From positions 1 to 64,000 of the forward strand of contig NZ_JAVDWU010000013.1 of assembly GCF_031457455.1 (NCBI RefSeq): 64,000 bases of DNA, given 5' to 3'. Positions 33,655-42,433 of the stretch are shown piece by piece. The position numbers and the translations under genes were made by a program. Position 1 is the first letter of the stretch, and each line of letters begins with the position of its first letter. This stretch comes from Hydrogenophaga palleronii_A (GTDB lineage: Bacteria > Pseudomonadota > Gammaproteobacteria > Burkholderiales > Burkholderiaceae_C). The notes under the pieces were generated by a model that searched no databases, was not told where the DNA came from, and saw nothing but the letters and a program-made list of their open reading frames with translations.

Positions 33655-34656
33655 ATGGCTGAGCGGCCTGAGATCGACACCGGTTCACCGCTCCAGTTCG
33701 TCATCAACGCGGCGGCCGGCAGCGGCGAGGCGGACACGGTGCGCGAAGCAATTGAAGACGCACTGACGGCTGCGGGCCGGCGCGGCGACCTGCTGTTCTG
33801 CAACGGCGGGGATCTGGCCCGCGTGGCGCAGAAGGCCGCCCAACAGGCCTTGGCCACCCGCACCGCGGTGGTGGCCGTGGGCGGCGATGGCACGATCAAC
33901 ACCGTGGCGCAGGCCGCGCATGCGGTGGGCTGTGCCATGGGCGTGGTGCCGCGTGGCACCTTCAACTACTTCGCCCGCGCGCAGGGCATTCCCGACGACA
34001 CGGGCGAGGCCGCCCGGTGTCTGCTGGACTGGGCGCCACAGCCGGTGCAGGTGGCGGCCGTGAACGACCGCGTGTTCCTGGTCAACGCCAGCCTGGGCAT
34101 GTACCCGGACCTGCTGGAAGACCGCGAGGCCTACAAGGCACGCTTCGGGCGCAGTCGCTGGGTGGCGTTCTGGGCCGCCACCGTGACACTGTTGCGCGCA
34201 CAGCGCAAGCTGCGCCTGCAGATCGAACAGGGTGGATCGGCTCGCCAGGTCCGCGCCTTGACCCTGTTCGTGGGCAACAACCGGCTTCAGCTGGAGCAGC
34301 TGGGTCTGCTGCCGGAGCCGCAGGCGGCGGGCAGCCCCGTGCACGCGCCGGAGCAAGGCAGTCTCACGGCAGTGATGCTGCGCCCGATCGGCACGCTGGA
34401 AATGATCGGGCTGATGATGCGCGGCGCCCTGGGGGCGCTTGGTGAGGCACAGAGCGTGGAGCACTTTGCGTTCGAGCGCATGGTGGTGAAGCCAGCCCGC
34501 ATGCCCGGCTTGCGCCGCGTGAAGGTGGCGTTCGACGGCGAGATCGCGCGCATGCGCACGCCACTGGAATTTCGCGTGCTCGACAAGCCGCTGTACCTGC
34601 TGAGGCCACCGCCAGATGCCATGAGCAAGACCGGCAGCGAAGAGGCCGGCCGATGA
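33655..34656 (+). CDS. YegS/diacylglycerol-kinase-family lipid kinase
   Basis: 333 residues, the family size. It has LQFVINAAAGSG at the N-terminus, the ATP-binding VAVGGDGTINTVAQA (GGDGT at 76-80), and the second signature MGVVPRGTFNYFARAQGIPDD (about 95-113), where many family members have GTxNDFAR. The C-terminal beta-sandwich ends with VKVAFDGEIARMRTPLEFRV, the D-G-E motif that binds the phosphate. It phosphorylates diacylglycerol, sphingoid or phosphatidylglycerol-type lipids at the membrane surface; the substrate is not clear. Overlaps the phosphoesterase gene by ATGA, so the two likely act together. Confidence 0.9.
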   Translation: MAERPEIDTGSPLQFVINAAAGSGEADTVREAIEDALTAAGRRGDLLFCNGGDLARVAQKAAQQALATRTAVVAVGGDGTINTVAQAAHAVGCAMGVVPRGTFNYFARAQGIPDDTGEAARCLLDWAPQPVQVAAVNDRVFLVNASLGMYPDLLEDREAYKARFGRSRWVAFWAATVTLLRAQRKLRLQIEQGGSARQVRALTLFVGNNRLQLEQLGLLPEPQAAGSPVHAPEQGSLTAVMLRPIGTLEMIGLMMRGALGALGEAQSVEHFAFERMVVKPARMPGLRRVKVAFDGEIARMRTPLEFRVLDKPLYLLRPPPDAMSKTGSEEAGR

Positions 34657-35450
34657 GTGTGCTGCTTCAGATTTCGGACCTGCACTTCGGCACCGAACAG
34701 GCGCCGGTCATGGAGGCGCTGGTGGCGCTGGCCCGGCAGCAGCGGCCTGAGCTGGTCGTGCTCTCGGGCGACATCACGCAGCGCGCGCGCACCGTACAGT
34801 TCCAGGCGGCGCGCGCCTTCGTGGACCGCCTGGGCGCGCCGGTGCTGGCGATTCCGGGCAACCACGACATCCCGCTGTTCAACCTGTGGGCGCGCCTGCA
34901 CCACCCCTATGCGCAGCACACGGCCGCGTTCGGTGCCGAGCTTGAACCCGTGCATGCCACGCCCGACCTGCTGGTGGTGGGCGTCAACACCACGCGGGCC
35001 TGGCGGCACAAACACGGCGAGGTGTCGCGGCAACAGATCGACCGCGTGGCACGACTTCTTGAAGGCGCTTCAACCGATCAACTGCGCGTCGTGGTGGTGC
35101 ACCAGCCCGTGGCCGTGACGCGCGCCGAAGACGTTCAGAACCTGCTGCGAGGACACGAAGCTGCCCTGCGGCAATGGGCCGCTGCCGGTGCTGACATGGT
35201 CATGGGCGGCCACATCCACCTGCCCTACGTGATGCCATTGCACGATCTGGAGCGGCCGGTGTGGGCGGTGCAGGCCGGCACCGCGGTGTCTTCGCGGGTG
35301 CGCAACGGCCTGCCCAACTCGATCCATCTGCTGCGCTGGGGAGCGGCTTCAACCGATGGCGAATGCCGGATCGAACAATGGGACTACGCGTCGGCTGAGC
35401 AGGCGTTTGTTCAGGTCAGGTGCACCGCCGTGCGGCCCGCCAGGCGCTGA
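34653..35450 (+). CDS. calcineurin-like metallophosphoesterase
   Basis: 265 residues with the full metal-ligand set: ISDLHFG (D9, H11), VLSGDITQRA, AIPGNHD, VVVVHQP and MGGHIHLP. It is the CpdA/Icc-like subfamily of two-metal phosphoesterases, which hydrolyse cyclic nucleotides or other phosphodiesters. No signal peptide, so cytosolic. It is translated together with the lipid kinase gene (ATGA overlap), so a lipid-phosphate substrate is possible. Confidence 0.9.
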   Translation: MSVLLQISDLHFGTEQAPVMEALVALARQQRPELVVLSGDITQRARTVQFQAARAFVDRLGAPVLAIPGNHDIPLFNLWARLHHPYAQHTAAFGAELEPVHATPDLLVVGVNTTRAWRHKHGEVSRQQIDRVARLLEGASTDQLRVVVVHQPVAVTRAEDVQNLLRGHEAALRQWAAAGADMVMGGHIHLPYVMPLHDLERPVWAVQAGTAVSSRVRNGLPNSIHLLRWGAASTDGECRIEQWDYASAEQAFVQVRCTAVRPARR

Positions 35451-35460
35451 TTCCCCATGG

Positions 35461-36882
35461 CTACACGGCATCCCAGCCGCCTCCAATGGCGCGCACCAGC
35501 CGCACCGTGGCCTGCTGCTGCGCCGCTTCCACGCGCTGCGCCTGACGCCGGTTGAGCAGTTCGTTGCGGCGCGCATCAAGCAGTTCGAGCTGGCTCACCA
35601 GGCCATTGCGGTAGCGGGTTTCAGAGATGGCGCTGGCGCGCTGGGCGGCACTGACCGCCCTGCCCTGCGCCTGCGACTGCTCGTGCAGCAGGCGCAGCGC
35701 GGAGAGTTGGTCTTCCACCTCGCGCAACGCGCCCAGCACCTGGCCGCGGTACTGGGCCGCAGCGGCGTCGAACTGGGCCTGTGCGCCCTGCACCCCGGCC
35801 TCGCGTCGGCCGCCGTCAAAGATCGGCAGCGACATCAGCGCGCCCACGCCCCAGGCACGTGCCGACCATTGGAATAGGTCGCTAAGTTCGGGTGAGGCGT
35901 AGCCGGCCGCGCCGGTGAGCGACACGCTGGGGAACCACGCGGCCTGTGCCACACCCACGCGAGCCTGCGCGGCCAGCAGCGAAGCTTGCGCGGCGGCCAC
36001 ATCCGGGCGGCGCGCGAGCACGGTGGCCGGCACGCCAGGCGGGATCACGGGCAGCGTGCGCGCCGTGGTGTCGGGCGTGAGCGCAAAGCCGGACACGGGC
36101 TCGCCCAGCAACACGGCCAGGGCGTGTTCGAGTTCGGCGCGCGCGCGATCCAACGCAAACACCTCGGCCTCGGTCGCGGCCAGCTCGGTCTGGATGCGGA
36201 TGACGTCGAGCTCGGCCACATCGCCCGCGTCGAAGCGCCGCTGGGTGAGGCGCAGCGTGTCGGCATAGGCCGCGGCGGTGTCGTTCACCAGTGCACGTTC
36301 GGTGTCGGTGGCGCGCAAGGCGAGGTAGGTCTGCGCCACCTCGGCCTGCACCATCAGGCGCGTGCTTTGCAGCAGGGCTTCGCGCGCATCGGCATCGAGC
36401 GCGGCCGCGTCCTGCGTGCGCGAGAGGCGGCCAAACAGATCCACCTCGTAAGAGAGGTTCACACCGGCCTGCAGCAGCGTGCCCGGCGCGGAGCCATTGG
36501 CAGTGCTGGTGCCGGTGCCTCGGTCGGCGGCCGCTCCCAGGCCGACCTGCGGCGTGCGATCGGCGCGCGCGCCACGCACCAGAGCACGTGCCTGGGCCAG
36601 CCGCGCGGCGGCTTCCTGTATGCCGGTGTTGCCGGCGTCCGCGCGATCGACCAGTGCGTCAAGCACCGGGTCGTTGAACGCCTTCCACCAGGTGCCCCGG
36701 CTCTGGGCTTCGGCGGGTTGGGCAATGGTCCAGTGTTCGTTCTGGCGCGGCTGTTCCTTGAACTGGGGTGGTGGGTCCACCGCTGGTGGCAGCGAAGGCA
36801 GCGCAGTGGCGCAGCCCGCCAGCACCAGGGCGGCGACCAGCGGCAGCAGGCGATTGAGGGTTTTCATGTCATTGGCTTTCAT
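35461..36882 (-). CDS. RND efflux outer-membrane lipoprotein (NodT/OprM family)
   Basis: 473 residues. The lipoprotein signal MKTLNRLLPLVAALVLAGC begins at an internal ATG (36867); the ATG at 36882 overlaps the pump stop by four bases. OEP-family repeats are clear: WWKAFNDPVLDALVDRADAGNTGIQEAAARLAQARALVRGARADRTPQVGLG, LSYEVDLFGRLSRTQDAA, RRPDVAAAQASLLAAQARVGVAQAAWFPSVSLTGAAGY and YRGQVLGALREVEDQLSALRLL. It forms the outer-membrane exit duct of the tripartite pump encoded just upstream. Confidence 0.92.
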   Translation of the reverse strand: MKANDMKTLNRLLPLVAALVLAGCATALPSLPPAVDPPPQFKEQPRQNEHWTIAQPAEAQSRGTWWKAFNDPVLDALVDRADAGNTGIQEAAARLAQARALVRGARADRTPQVGLGAAADRGTGTSTANGSAPGTLLQAGVNLSYEVDLFGRLSRTQDAAALDADAREALLQSTRLMVQAEVAQTYLALRATDTERALVNDTAAAYADTLRLTQRRFDAGDVAELDVIRIQTELAATEAEVFALDRARAELEHALAVLLGEPVSGFALTPDTTARTLPVIPPGVPATVLARRPDVAAAQASLLAAQARVGVAQAAWFPSVSLTGAAGYASPELSDLFQWSARAWGVGALMSLPIFDGGRREAGVQGAQAQFDAAAAQYRGQVLGALREVEDQLSALRLLHEQSQAQGRAVSAAQRASAISETRYRNGLVSQLELLDARRNELLNRRQAQRVEAAQQQATVRLVRAIGGGWDAV

Positions 36883-39800
36883 TTCAACGGGGCGGCTAGC
36901 ACGGGGCGGGCATTGCCGCCACCGGTGGCGAAGCCTTCAAAGTGCGGGATCTCGCCGTGCTGGCGCAGCGGGCGGTTGCCCGTGAGCTGGCGCAACAGCA
37001 CGTAGAACACCGGTGTGAGGAACAGGCCGAAGGCGGTCACGCCGATCATGCCGGCGAACACGGCCACGCCCATGGCCGAGCGCATCTCGGCGCCTGCGCC
37101 GGTGGCCAGCACCAGCGGCAGCACGCCCATCACGAAGGCCAGTGAGGTCATGAGGATGGGTCGCAGGCGCAGGCGGCTGGCCTCGATGGCAGCCTGCACC
37201 GGTGTGCGCCCTGCAAACTCCAACTCGCGCGCGAACTCCACGATCAGGATCGCGTTCTTCGCCGACAGGCCCACCAGCACGATCAGCCCGATCTGCGTGA
37301 ACACGTTGTTGTCGCCGCCATCGAGCCACACACCGGTCATGGCCGCGAGCAGGCCCATGGGCACGATCATGATGATGGACAGCGGCAGCGTGAGGCTCTC
37401 GTACTGCGCGGCCAGCACCAGGAACACCAGCAGGATGGCCAGCGGGAACACCCAGACCGCCGAGTTACCGGCCAGGATCTCCTGGTAGGTGAGCTCGGTC
37501 CATTCGAAGCCGATGCCGGCGGGCAACGTTTCAGCGGCGATGCGCTCGACCGCGTCCTGCGCCTGGCCCGACGAAAAGCCCGGCGCTGGGCCGCCGTTGA
37601 TGTCGGCCGAGAGGTAGCCGTTGTAGCGCATGGCGCGTTCGGGGCCGAAGGTGGCGTCCACCTTCATCAGTGCCGACAGGGGAATCATTTCACCGGTGGT
37701 CGAACGCACCTTGAGCAGGCCGATGTCTTCGGCGCGCGCGCGGTAAGGCGCGTCGGCCTGTGCGCGCACGCTGTAGGTGCGGCCGAACTGGTTGAAATCG
37801 TTCACGTACAGACTGCCCAGGTAGATCTGCATGGTGTCGAAGATGTCCGTCACCGGCACGCCGAGCTGGCGCGCCTTGGTGCGGTCGATGTCGGCATAAA
37901 GTTGCGGCACGTTGACCTGCCAGCTGGTGAACATGCCGGCGAGTTCAGGCGTCTGGTAGGCCTTGGTCATGAAGGCTTTCACCGCCGCGTCCATGGCCTC
38001 GTAGCCGAGCGAGCCTTTGTCTTCCAGCTGCAATTTGAAGCCGCCCGTGGTGCCCAGGCCCGCCACCGGTGGCGGCGGGAACATCACTACGAAGGCGTCC
38101 TGGATTTCGCCGTAGGCCTGGTTCAACTGGCCCGCCACTGCGCCCCCGCTCTGGTCGTCGCGCTTGCGCTCGGCAAAGGGCTTGAGCGTGGCAAACACGA
38201 TGCCGGCGTTGGAGCTGTTGGTGAAGCCGTTGATCGACAGGCCAGGGAAGGCGATGGCGTCTTCCACGTTCGGGTTCTGCTTGGTGATCTCGCCCATGCG
38301 CTGGATCACTTCTTCGGTGCGGTCCAGCGTGGCGCCGTCGGGCAGCTGCGCAAAGCCGATCAGGTACTGCTTGTCCTGAGCCGGCACAAAGCCGCTGGGC
38401 ACGGCCTTGAACAGGCCGAAGGTCACGCCCACCAGCGCGAGGTAGATCAGCATCATCAGCGCCTTGCGCGAGATGACGCGCCGCACGCCGCCGCTGTAGG
38501 CCTCGGAGCCGCGGTGGAAGAAGCGGTTGAAGCCGCGAAACACGCCGCCGAAGACGCGATCCATGCCGCGCGTGAGCGCGTCTTTCGGTGCATCGTGGCT
38601 GCGCAGCAGCAGGGCAGAGAGCGCGGGCGAGAGCGTGAGCGAGTTGATCGCCGAGATTACGGTGGAGATGGCGATGGTGACCGCGAACTGCTTGTAGAAC
38701 TGGCCAGTGAGGCCGCTGATGAAGGCCAGCGGCACGAACACCGCCACCAGCACCAGGGCGATGGCGATGATGGGGCCCGACACTTCCTTCATGGCGCGGT
38801 AGGTGGCCTCGCGCGGGCTCAGGCCGGCCTCGATGTTGCGTTCCACGTTCTCCACCACCACGATGGCATCGTCCACCACGATGCCGATGGCCAGCACCAG
38901 GCCGAACAGCGACAGCGCGTTGATGGAGAAGCCCAGCAGGTGCAGCACCGCGAAGGTACCCACCACCGACACCGGCACCGCGAGAAGCGGAATGATGGAG
39001 GCGCGCCAGGTCTGCAGGAACAGGATCACCACCAGCACCACGAGCGCGATGGCTTCGAGCAAGGTGACGATCACCGAGTCGATGGAGGCGCGCACGAACT
39101 GGGTGGGGTCGTAGGCGATGCGGTACTCCACGCCTTCGGGCATGAACTGCTGCAGCTCGGCCATGGTCGCCCGCACCTGGGAAGAGATGTCGAGCGCGTT
39201 GGAACCCGGCGCCTGGAACACCCCCATGCCCACCGCGGGCTGGTTGTTCAGCAGCGAGCGCAGTGAGTAGTCGGCCGCGCCCAGCTCCATACGGGCCACG
39301 TCACGCAGGCGTGTCACGGCACCGTCTGTGCCGGACTTGATGATGATGTCGCCGAATTCTTCTTCGGTCTGCAAACGGCCTTGCGTGTTCACCGAGAGTT
39401 GCAGATCCACCCCTGGCAAGCCCGGTGAGGCCCCCACCACACCGGCGGCGGCCTGCACGTTCTGGCCACGGATGGCGGCCACCACGTCGCTGGCCGAGAG
39501 GCCGCGCTGCGCGACCTTCTGCGGGTCCAGCCAGACGCGCATGGAATAGTCACCGCCACCAAAGACCTGCACCTGGCCCACGCCCTCGATGCGCGCGAGG
39601 CGGTCCTTCACATTCAGCACCGCGTAGTTGCGCAGGTAGTTGATGTCGTAGCGGTCGTTGGGCGAAACCAGGTGCACCACCATCGTGATGTCGGGCGAAC
39701 TCTTGACCGTGGTCACGCCCAGGCGACGCACCTCTTCGGGCAGGCGCGGCTCGGCCTGCGAGACGCGGTTCTGCACCAGCTGCTGGGCCTTGTCGGGGTC

Positions 39801-40100
39801 GGTGCCGAGTTTGAAGGTGACGGTGAGTGTCATCACACCGTCGGTGGTGGCCTGGCTGCCCATGTAGAGCATGTCTTCCACGCCGTTGATGGCTTCTTCC
39901 AGCGGCGTGGCCACGGTTTCGGCAATCACCTTGGGGTTGGCGCCCGGATACTGGGCACGCACCACCACCGAGGGCGGAGCGACATCGGGGTACTCGGAGA
40001 TGGGCAGGCCGCGCAACGCGACCAGGCCGGCGATCAGGATCAGCAGCGAGAGCACGCCCGCGAAGATCGGCCGGTCGATGAAGAATTTGGAGAGGTTCAT
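36879..40100 (-). CDS. RND multidrug efflux permease (MexF/AcrB type)
   Basis: 1073 residues, the full RND length. It starts MNLSKFFIDRPIFAGVLSLLILIAGLVALRGLPISEYPDVAPPSVVVRAQYPGANPKVI, the hydrophobe/amphiphile efflux (HAE-1) signature, and reads closest to MexF/BpeF-like pumps by eye. The proton-relay pair is in GLVLAIGIVVDDAIVVVENVERN, followed by the usual LTGQFYKQFAVTIAISTVISAINSLTLSPALSALLL and, in the second half, FAGMIGVTAFGLFLTPVFYVLLRQ. Twelve membrane helices and two large periplasmic loops are expected. It sits between adaptor and outer-membrane genes on the minus strand. Confidence 0.95.
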   Translation of the reverse strand: MNLSKFFIDRPIFAGVLSLLILIAGLVALRGLPISEYPDVAPPSVVVRAQYPGANPKVIAETVATPLEEAINGVEDMLYMGSQATTDGVMTLTVTFKLGTDPDKAQQLVQNRVSQAEPRLPEEVRRLGVTTVKSSPDITMVVHLVSPNDRYDINYLRNYAVLNVKDRLARIEGVGQVQVFGGGDYSMRVWLDPQKVAQRGLSASDVVAAIRGQNVQAAAGVVGASPGLPGVDLQLSVNTQGRLQTEEEFGDIIIKSGTDGAVTRLRDVARMELGAADYSLRSLLNNQPAVGMGVFQAPGSNALDISSQVRATMAELQQFMPEGVEYRIAYDPTQFVRASIDSVIVTLLEAIALVVLVVILFLQTWRASIIPLLAVPVSVVGTFAVLHLLGFSINALSLFGLVLAIGIVVDDAIVVVENVERNIEAGLSPREATYRAMKEVSGPIIAIALVLVAVFVPLAFISGLTGQFYKQFAVTIAISTVISAINSLTLSPALSALLLRSHDAPKDALTRGMDRVFGGVFRGFNRFFHRGSEAYSGGVRRVISRKALMMLIYLALVGVTFGLFKAVPSGFVPAQDKQYLIGFAQLPDGATLDRTEEVIQRMGEITKQNPNVEDAIAFPGLSINGFTNSSNAGIVFATLKPFAERKRDDQSGGAVAGQLNQAYGEIQDAFVVMFPPPPVAGLGTTGGFKLQLEDKGSLGYEAMDAAVKAFMTKAYQTPELAGMFTSWQVNVPQLYADIDRTKARQLGVPVTDIFDTMQIYLGSLYVNDFNQFGRTYSVRAQADAPYRARAEDIGLLKVRSTTGEMIPLSALMKVDATFGPERAMRYNGYLSADINGGPAPGFSSGQAQDAVERIAAETLPAGIGFEWTELTYQEILAGNSAVWVFPLAILLVFLVLAAQYESLTLPLSIIMIVPMGLLAAMTGVWLDGGDNNVFTQIGLIVLVGLSAKNAILIVEFARELEFAGRTPVQAAIEASRLRLRPILMTSLAFVMGVLPLVLATGAGAEMRSAMGVAVFAGMIGVTAFGLFLTPVFYVLLRQLTGNRPLRQHGEIPHFEGFATGGGNARPVLAAPLK

Positions 40101-40138
40101 GTTGTTCTTTGCATTCGCGATGCGTTGAAGGGCGCGAA

Positions 40139-41374
40139 TCAGGAGCCGGCGATGGCCACCGGGCTGGCCAGCGTGGCCGCGCGGGCATTCATGGGCACGG
40201 TCTGCGGCTGCACCAGGTCACCCGGGCGCACGCGCTGCAGGCCGTTGACGACGATGCGCTCACCCGCCTGGAGCCCGCTGGTGACGCTGCGCAGCCCGTC
40301 CACCGGCGCGCCCAGCTTGACTTCGCGGTACGCGGTCTTGTTGCCTTCGCCCACCACCAGCACGTATTTCTTGTCCTGGTCGGTGCCCAGGGCGCGTTCG
40401 CTCACCAACAGGGAGCGTGTGCTCTGCGGCTGGCCCATGCGGATGCGCGCGAACTGGCCGGGCATGAGCGCGCCGTCGGCGTTCTCAAAGATGGCGCGCA
40501 CGCGCACCGTGCCGCTGCGGGGGTCGACCTGGTTGTCGATGAGCTGCAGCTTGCCTGTGAAAGGCGTGTCGGCGCCGTCGGCCGTGCCCATCTGCACCGG
40601 AATGCGCTCGATCGCCTGGCGCGCGCTGGCGCCACCACTTTGCAAGCCGTGCAGCGCCCGCGCCACGGTGCGTTCGTCGGCGTCGAAGCTGGCGTAGATG
40701 GGACTCACCGACACCAGGGTGGTGAGCACCGGCGCGCCCGGGCCGGCGGCGATCAGGTTGCCCGCCGTCACCTCCAGCCGGCCAATGCGACCGGCCACCG
40801 GCGCCCGCACCTGGGTATAGCCCAGGCTCAGGCGCGCGGTCTGCACCTGCGCCTTCGCTGCCAGCAGGTTGGCCTCGGCTTCGCGCAGCGCGTTCTGCCG
40901 GTCGTCCAGCTCGCGCTGGGCGATGGCCTTGTCTTCCCACAGGCGCTGTGCACGAACGTACTCGCCGCTGGCGTGTTGCACGCGCGCCTGGGCAGCGCTG
41001 GCCTGCGCTTCGGCGCGGGCCACTTCGGCTGCGTAGGGCGCGGGGTCGATGGAAAGCAGCAGATCGCCTTTTTTTACCAGCGCGCCTTCCCGGAAGTGCG
41101 TGGCCATCACCACTCCGGCCACGCGCGAGCGGATCTCCACGCGCTCCACCGCTTCGAGGCGACCGGAGAACTCGTCCCAGGTGGTGGTGTCGCTTTCAAC
41201 GACTGTGGCCACGGAGACCGGCATGGGCGGTGGGGCTTCGGTGGGTGTGCTGGCCTGGGCGGTGCCGGCCTGCTGCACGATCACGACGCCAGTGGCGGAG
41301 ATGGCGGCCAGGACGGCCACGGGCAGCAAGGCGCGGCCCAGACGGAGAGGAGAGAAAACAGACAGGCGAGACAT
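40139..41374 (-). CDS. RND efflux periplasmic adaptor (MexE/AcrA type)
   Basis: 411 residues. An N-terminal membrane or signal helix (ALLPVAVLAAISATGVVIVQQAG) is followed by the family core WDEFSGRLEAVERVEIRSRVAGVVMATHFREGALVKKGDLLLSIDPAPYAAEVARAEAQ (lipoyl half), a coiled coil (YVRAQRLWEDKAIAQRELDDRQNALREAEANLLAAKAQVQTA), then LGYTQVRAPVAGRIGRLEVTAGNLI and the beta-barrel part. It is the first gene of the efflux operon, 38 bp ahead of the pump. An Ala-rich C-terminal tail ends the protein. Confidence 0.94.
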   Translation of the reverse strand: MSRLSVFSPLRLGRALLPVAVLAAISATGVVIVQQAGTAQASTPTEAPPPMPVSVATVVESDTTTWDEFSGRLEAVERVEIRSRVAGVVMATHFREGALVKKGDLLLSIDPAPYAAEVARAEAQASAAQARVQHASGEYVRAQRLWEDKAIAQRELDDRQNALREAEANLLAAKAQVQTARLSLGYTQVRAPVAGRIGRLEVTAGNLIAAGPGAPVLTTLVSVSPIYASFDADERTVARALHGLQSGGASARQAIERIPVQMGTADGADTPFTGKLQLIDNQVDPRSGTVRVRAIFENADGALMPGQFARIRMGQPQSTRSLLVSERALGTDQDKKYVLVVGEGNKTAYREVKLGAPVDGLRSVTSGLQAGERIVVNGLQRVRPGDLVQPQTVPMNARAATLASPVAIAGS

Positions 41375-41465
41375 GGTGGATCCTTTTTGAGGGCGAGCGG
41401 GACCGTCCCCGGCGTGTGGCCGGGGTTGGCGATTCAGAGAAAGGGGAAAGGGAGCGGGTCGTCCG

Positions 41466-42332
41466 TCAGGACGGCGGGGGGATGGCGGCCGGCATGGCAG
41501 CGGCCTGGAAGAAGGCGCGCAGGTGTTCGCGCACTTCCGCCGCGCAGGGGCAGGCCTCGGTGGGCGGCTCTGTCAACGAGTCCGGCCACCCGGTGGCGGG
41601 TCGCATCACGGCAGATGTGACCGCAATGCTGGCCCCGCGCAAGCGTTCGGCATAGGCCATGGCTTCATCGCGCATCGGGTCGTCACCGCCGGTGAGGATC
41701 AGCGTGGGAGGCAGACCGGCGAGACGCTGCGCGTGGCAGGGCACGGCGTAGGGATGCTCGGCGTCCATGGGGCCGCGCAGGTAGTGCTGCCAGCCTTCCA
41801 TCCATTTGCAGGCGGTGGCCTTGCCCATGGTCTGGCGCAGCGAGGCGGTGGCGTTGCACGGATCGAGCATGGGCGCGACCAGAACCTGCCCGGCCAGCGG
41901 CGGGTGGGCGCGGTCGCGCACCATCAGGGCCACGGCAGCGGCGATGTTGCCGCCGGCTTCTTCGCCCGCCACGAACAAGGGCGCGTCTTTGCCGGCCAGG
42001 CGGCTGCGCTGCTTGTACAGCCACTCCAGCGCCGCGTAGCCGGCCTCCACCGCATCCGGAAAACGGTGTTCGGGCGCCAGCGGGTAGGCCAGTGAAGCCA
42101 CCACCGCGCCTGAGCTGGCCAGCAGTTCGGCCAGGCAGGCGCCACTGTCCAGGTCGCCAGAGACAAAGGCGCCACCGTGGAAGTGCAGCACCAGCGGCAA
42201 AGTGCCGCCGCGTGGCTTATGGCCCCAGACGCGCAGTTCCCGTGGGGGCGTGCCAGGCACCCACAGAGTTTGAGCCGGGGCCATCGGAACGAAGGTGGAG
42301 GTAGTTGAAACCATGGGCTGAACTATAGGCAT
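41466..42332 (-). CDS. HSL-type alpha/beta-hydrolase fold protein lacking the catalytic Ser and His
   Basis: About 288 residues. It has the oxyanion-hole HGGAFVSGD (about 52-60) and LAYPLAPEHRFPDAVEAGYAALEWL, both typical of the hormone-sensitive-lipase family. The nucleophile elbow, normally GDSAGGN, reads GEEAGGN (about 123-129): the codons are GAA GAA, so Ser is Glu. The family Asp is present (GGDDPMRDEAMAYAERL), but the C-terminal His-containing block is not recognisable. The protein is therefore probably not a hydrolase; it could be a binding or regulatory protein. It precedes the efflux operon by about 90 bp and is divergent from a LysR gene. Start is uncertain (42314, 42332 or 42341). 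Confidence 0.75.
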   Translation of the reverse strand: MPIVQPMVSTTSTFVPMAPAQTLWVPGTPPRELRVWGHKPRGGTLPLVLHFHGGAFVSGDLDSGACLAELLASSGAVVASLAYPLAPEHRFPDAVEAGYAALEWLYKQRSRLAGKDAPLFVAGEEAGGNIAAAVALMVRDRAHPPLAGQVLVAPMLDPCNATASLRQTMGKATACKWMEGWQHYLRGPMDAEHPYAVPCHAQRLAGLPPTLILTGGDDPMRDEAMAYAERLRGASIAVTSAVMRPATGWPDSLTEPPTEACPCAAEVREHLRAFFQAAAMPAAIPPPS

Positions 42333-42433
42333 ACCTTTCATGCGGATAAAGCCACCTGTGGCCAGTTGTCTGTTTCCAATGCATGAACAATCCGGCCACA
42401 AAGCAACAAAACAGCGAAAGCAGGAGTGAGGGC

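Noticed and set aside
37902..39266. 454-codon open frame antisense to the RND permease
   Set aside because: His/Arg/Glu-rich composition typical of a shadow frame over a GC-rich gene; the permease on the other strand is unmistakable.
41466..42332. Annotation as an active esterase/lipase
   Set aside because: The nucleophile Ser is Glu (GAA codon) and the catalytic His block is missing, so only the fold is supported.
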